A program made the translations under genes and the position numbers. A DNA stretch of 6,969 nucleotides, from positions 1 through 6,969 of the forward strand of contig CAMXBB010000076.1 in assembly GCA_947179265.1 (NCBI GenBank), read 5' to 3'. Origin of the DNA: an uncultured Bacillota bacterium (GTDB taxonomy: Bacteria; Bacillota_I; Bacilli_A; RF39; UBA660). The notes under the pieces were generated by a model that was not told the DNA's origin, made no database searches, and was given only the letters and a program-made list of their open reading frames with translations. Positions 6,950-6,969 of the stretch are shown here, piece by piece (positions within the stretch are counted from its first letter, which is position 1; every line of letters starts with the position of its first letter).

Positions 6950-6969
6950 GTTTGGAATGTATTTAAGAT

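Overview
The window is strongly AT-rich (roughly 30% GC by eye). It holds three large genes in tandem on the + strand, filling almost all of the sequence, with junctions of about 40-50 bases and no credible gene on the - strand. All three proteins are paralogues. Each has a short basic N-terminus, one hydrophobic segment ending in a G[YF]A[TA]L..TLGI motif, and a long exported region rich in Tyr, Asn, Ser and Asp. The shared C-terminal core carries CW[KR]I[VI]RTTE.GG, GYMYG, YTCK...C, LEDA[VI]WCN[DN]R, DR[YF]T..D...GNG, VRP..V and GDG...NP[YF]. I know this protein style from genomes of uncultured low-GC gut Bacillota (RF39/Erysipelotrichia-like Bacilli). Standard code fits: Trp is TGG, the stops are TAA and TAG, and no reading frame contains an internal TGA. 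The lineage is an inference; there is no rRNA or marker gene here.

Layout: bases 1-107 are a leader with a perfect 10-bp inverted repeat overlapping a TATAAT. Gene 1 (108-2147) goes from the membrane segment almost directly to the shared core, and has a long acidic/Ser/Pro loop in the middle. Gene 2 (2199-4442) and gene 3 (4483-6906) have an extra TasA/camelysin-like beta-rich domain after the membrane segment. A rho-independent terminator overlaps the gene 3 stop codon (6905-6932). The last 37 bases hold a second inverted repeat around a TATAAT that resembles the gene 1 leader.

Function: most likely a co-transcribed set of cell-surface or matrix proteins, anchored by or cleaved behind the N-terminal segment. 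There is no sortase motif, lipobox or recognisable catalytic site. Six cysteines are conserved in all three, and each paralogue adds its own further pair, which suggests disulfide-stabilised folds outside the cell. The core appears to be interrupted by a nested beta-sandwich-like module, and its C-terminal part resembles C-type-lectin-like/FGE-like proteins with a variable segment before VRP. A binding or adhesion role is inferred; no ligand can be named from sequence.
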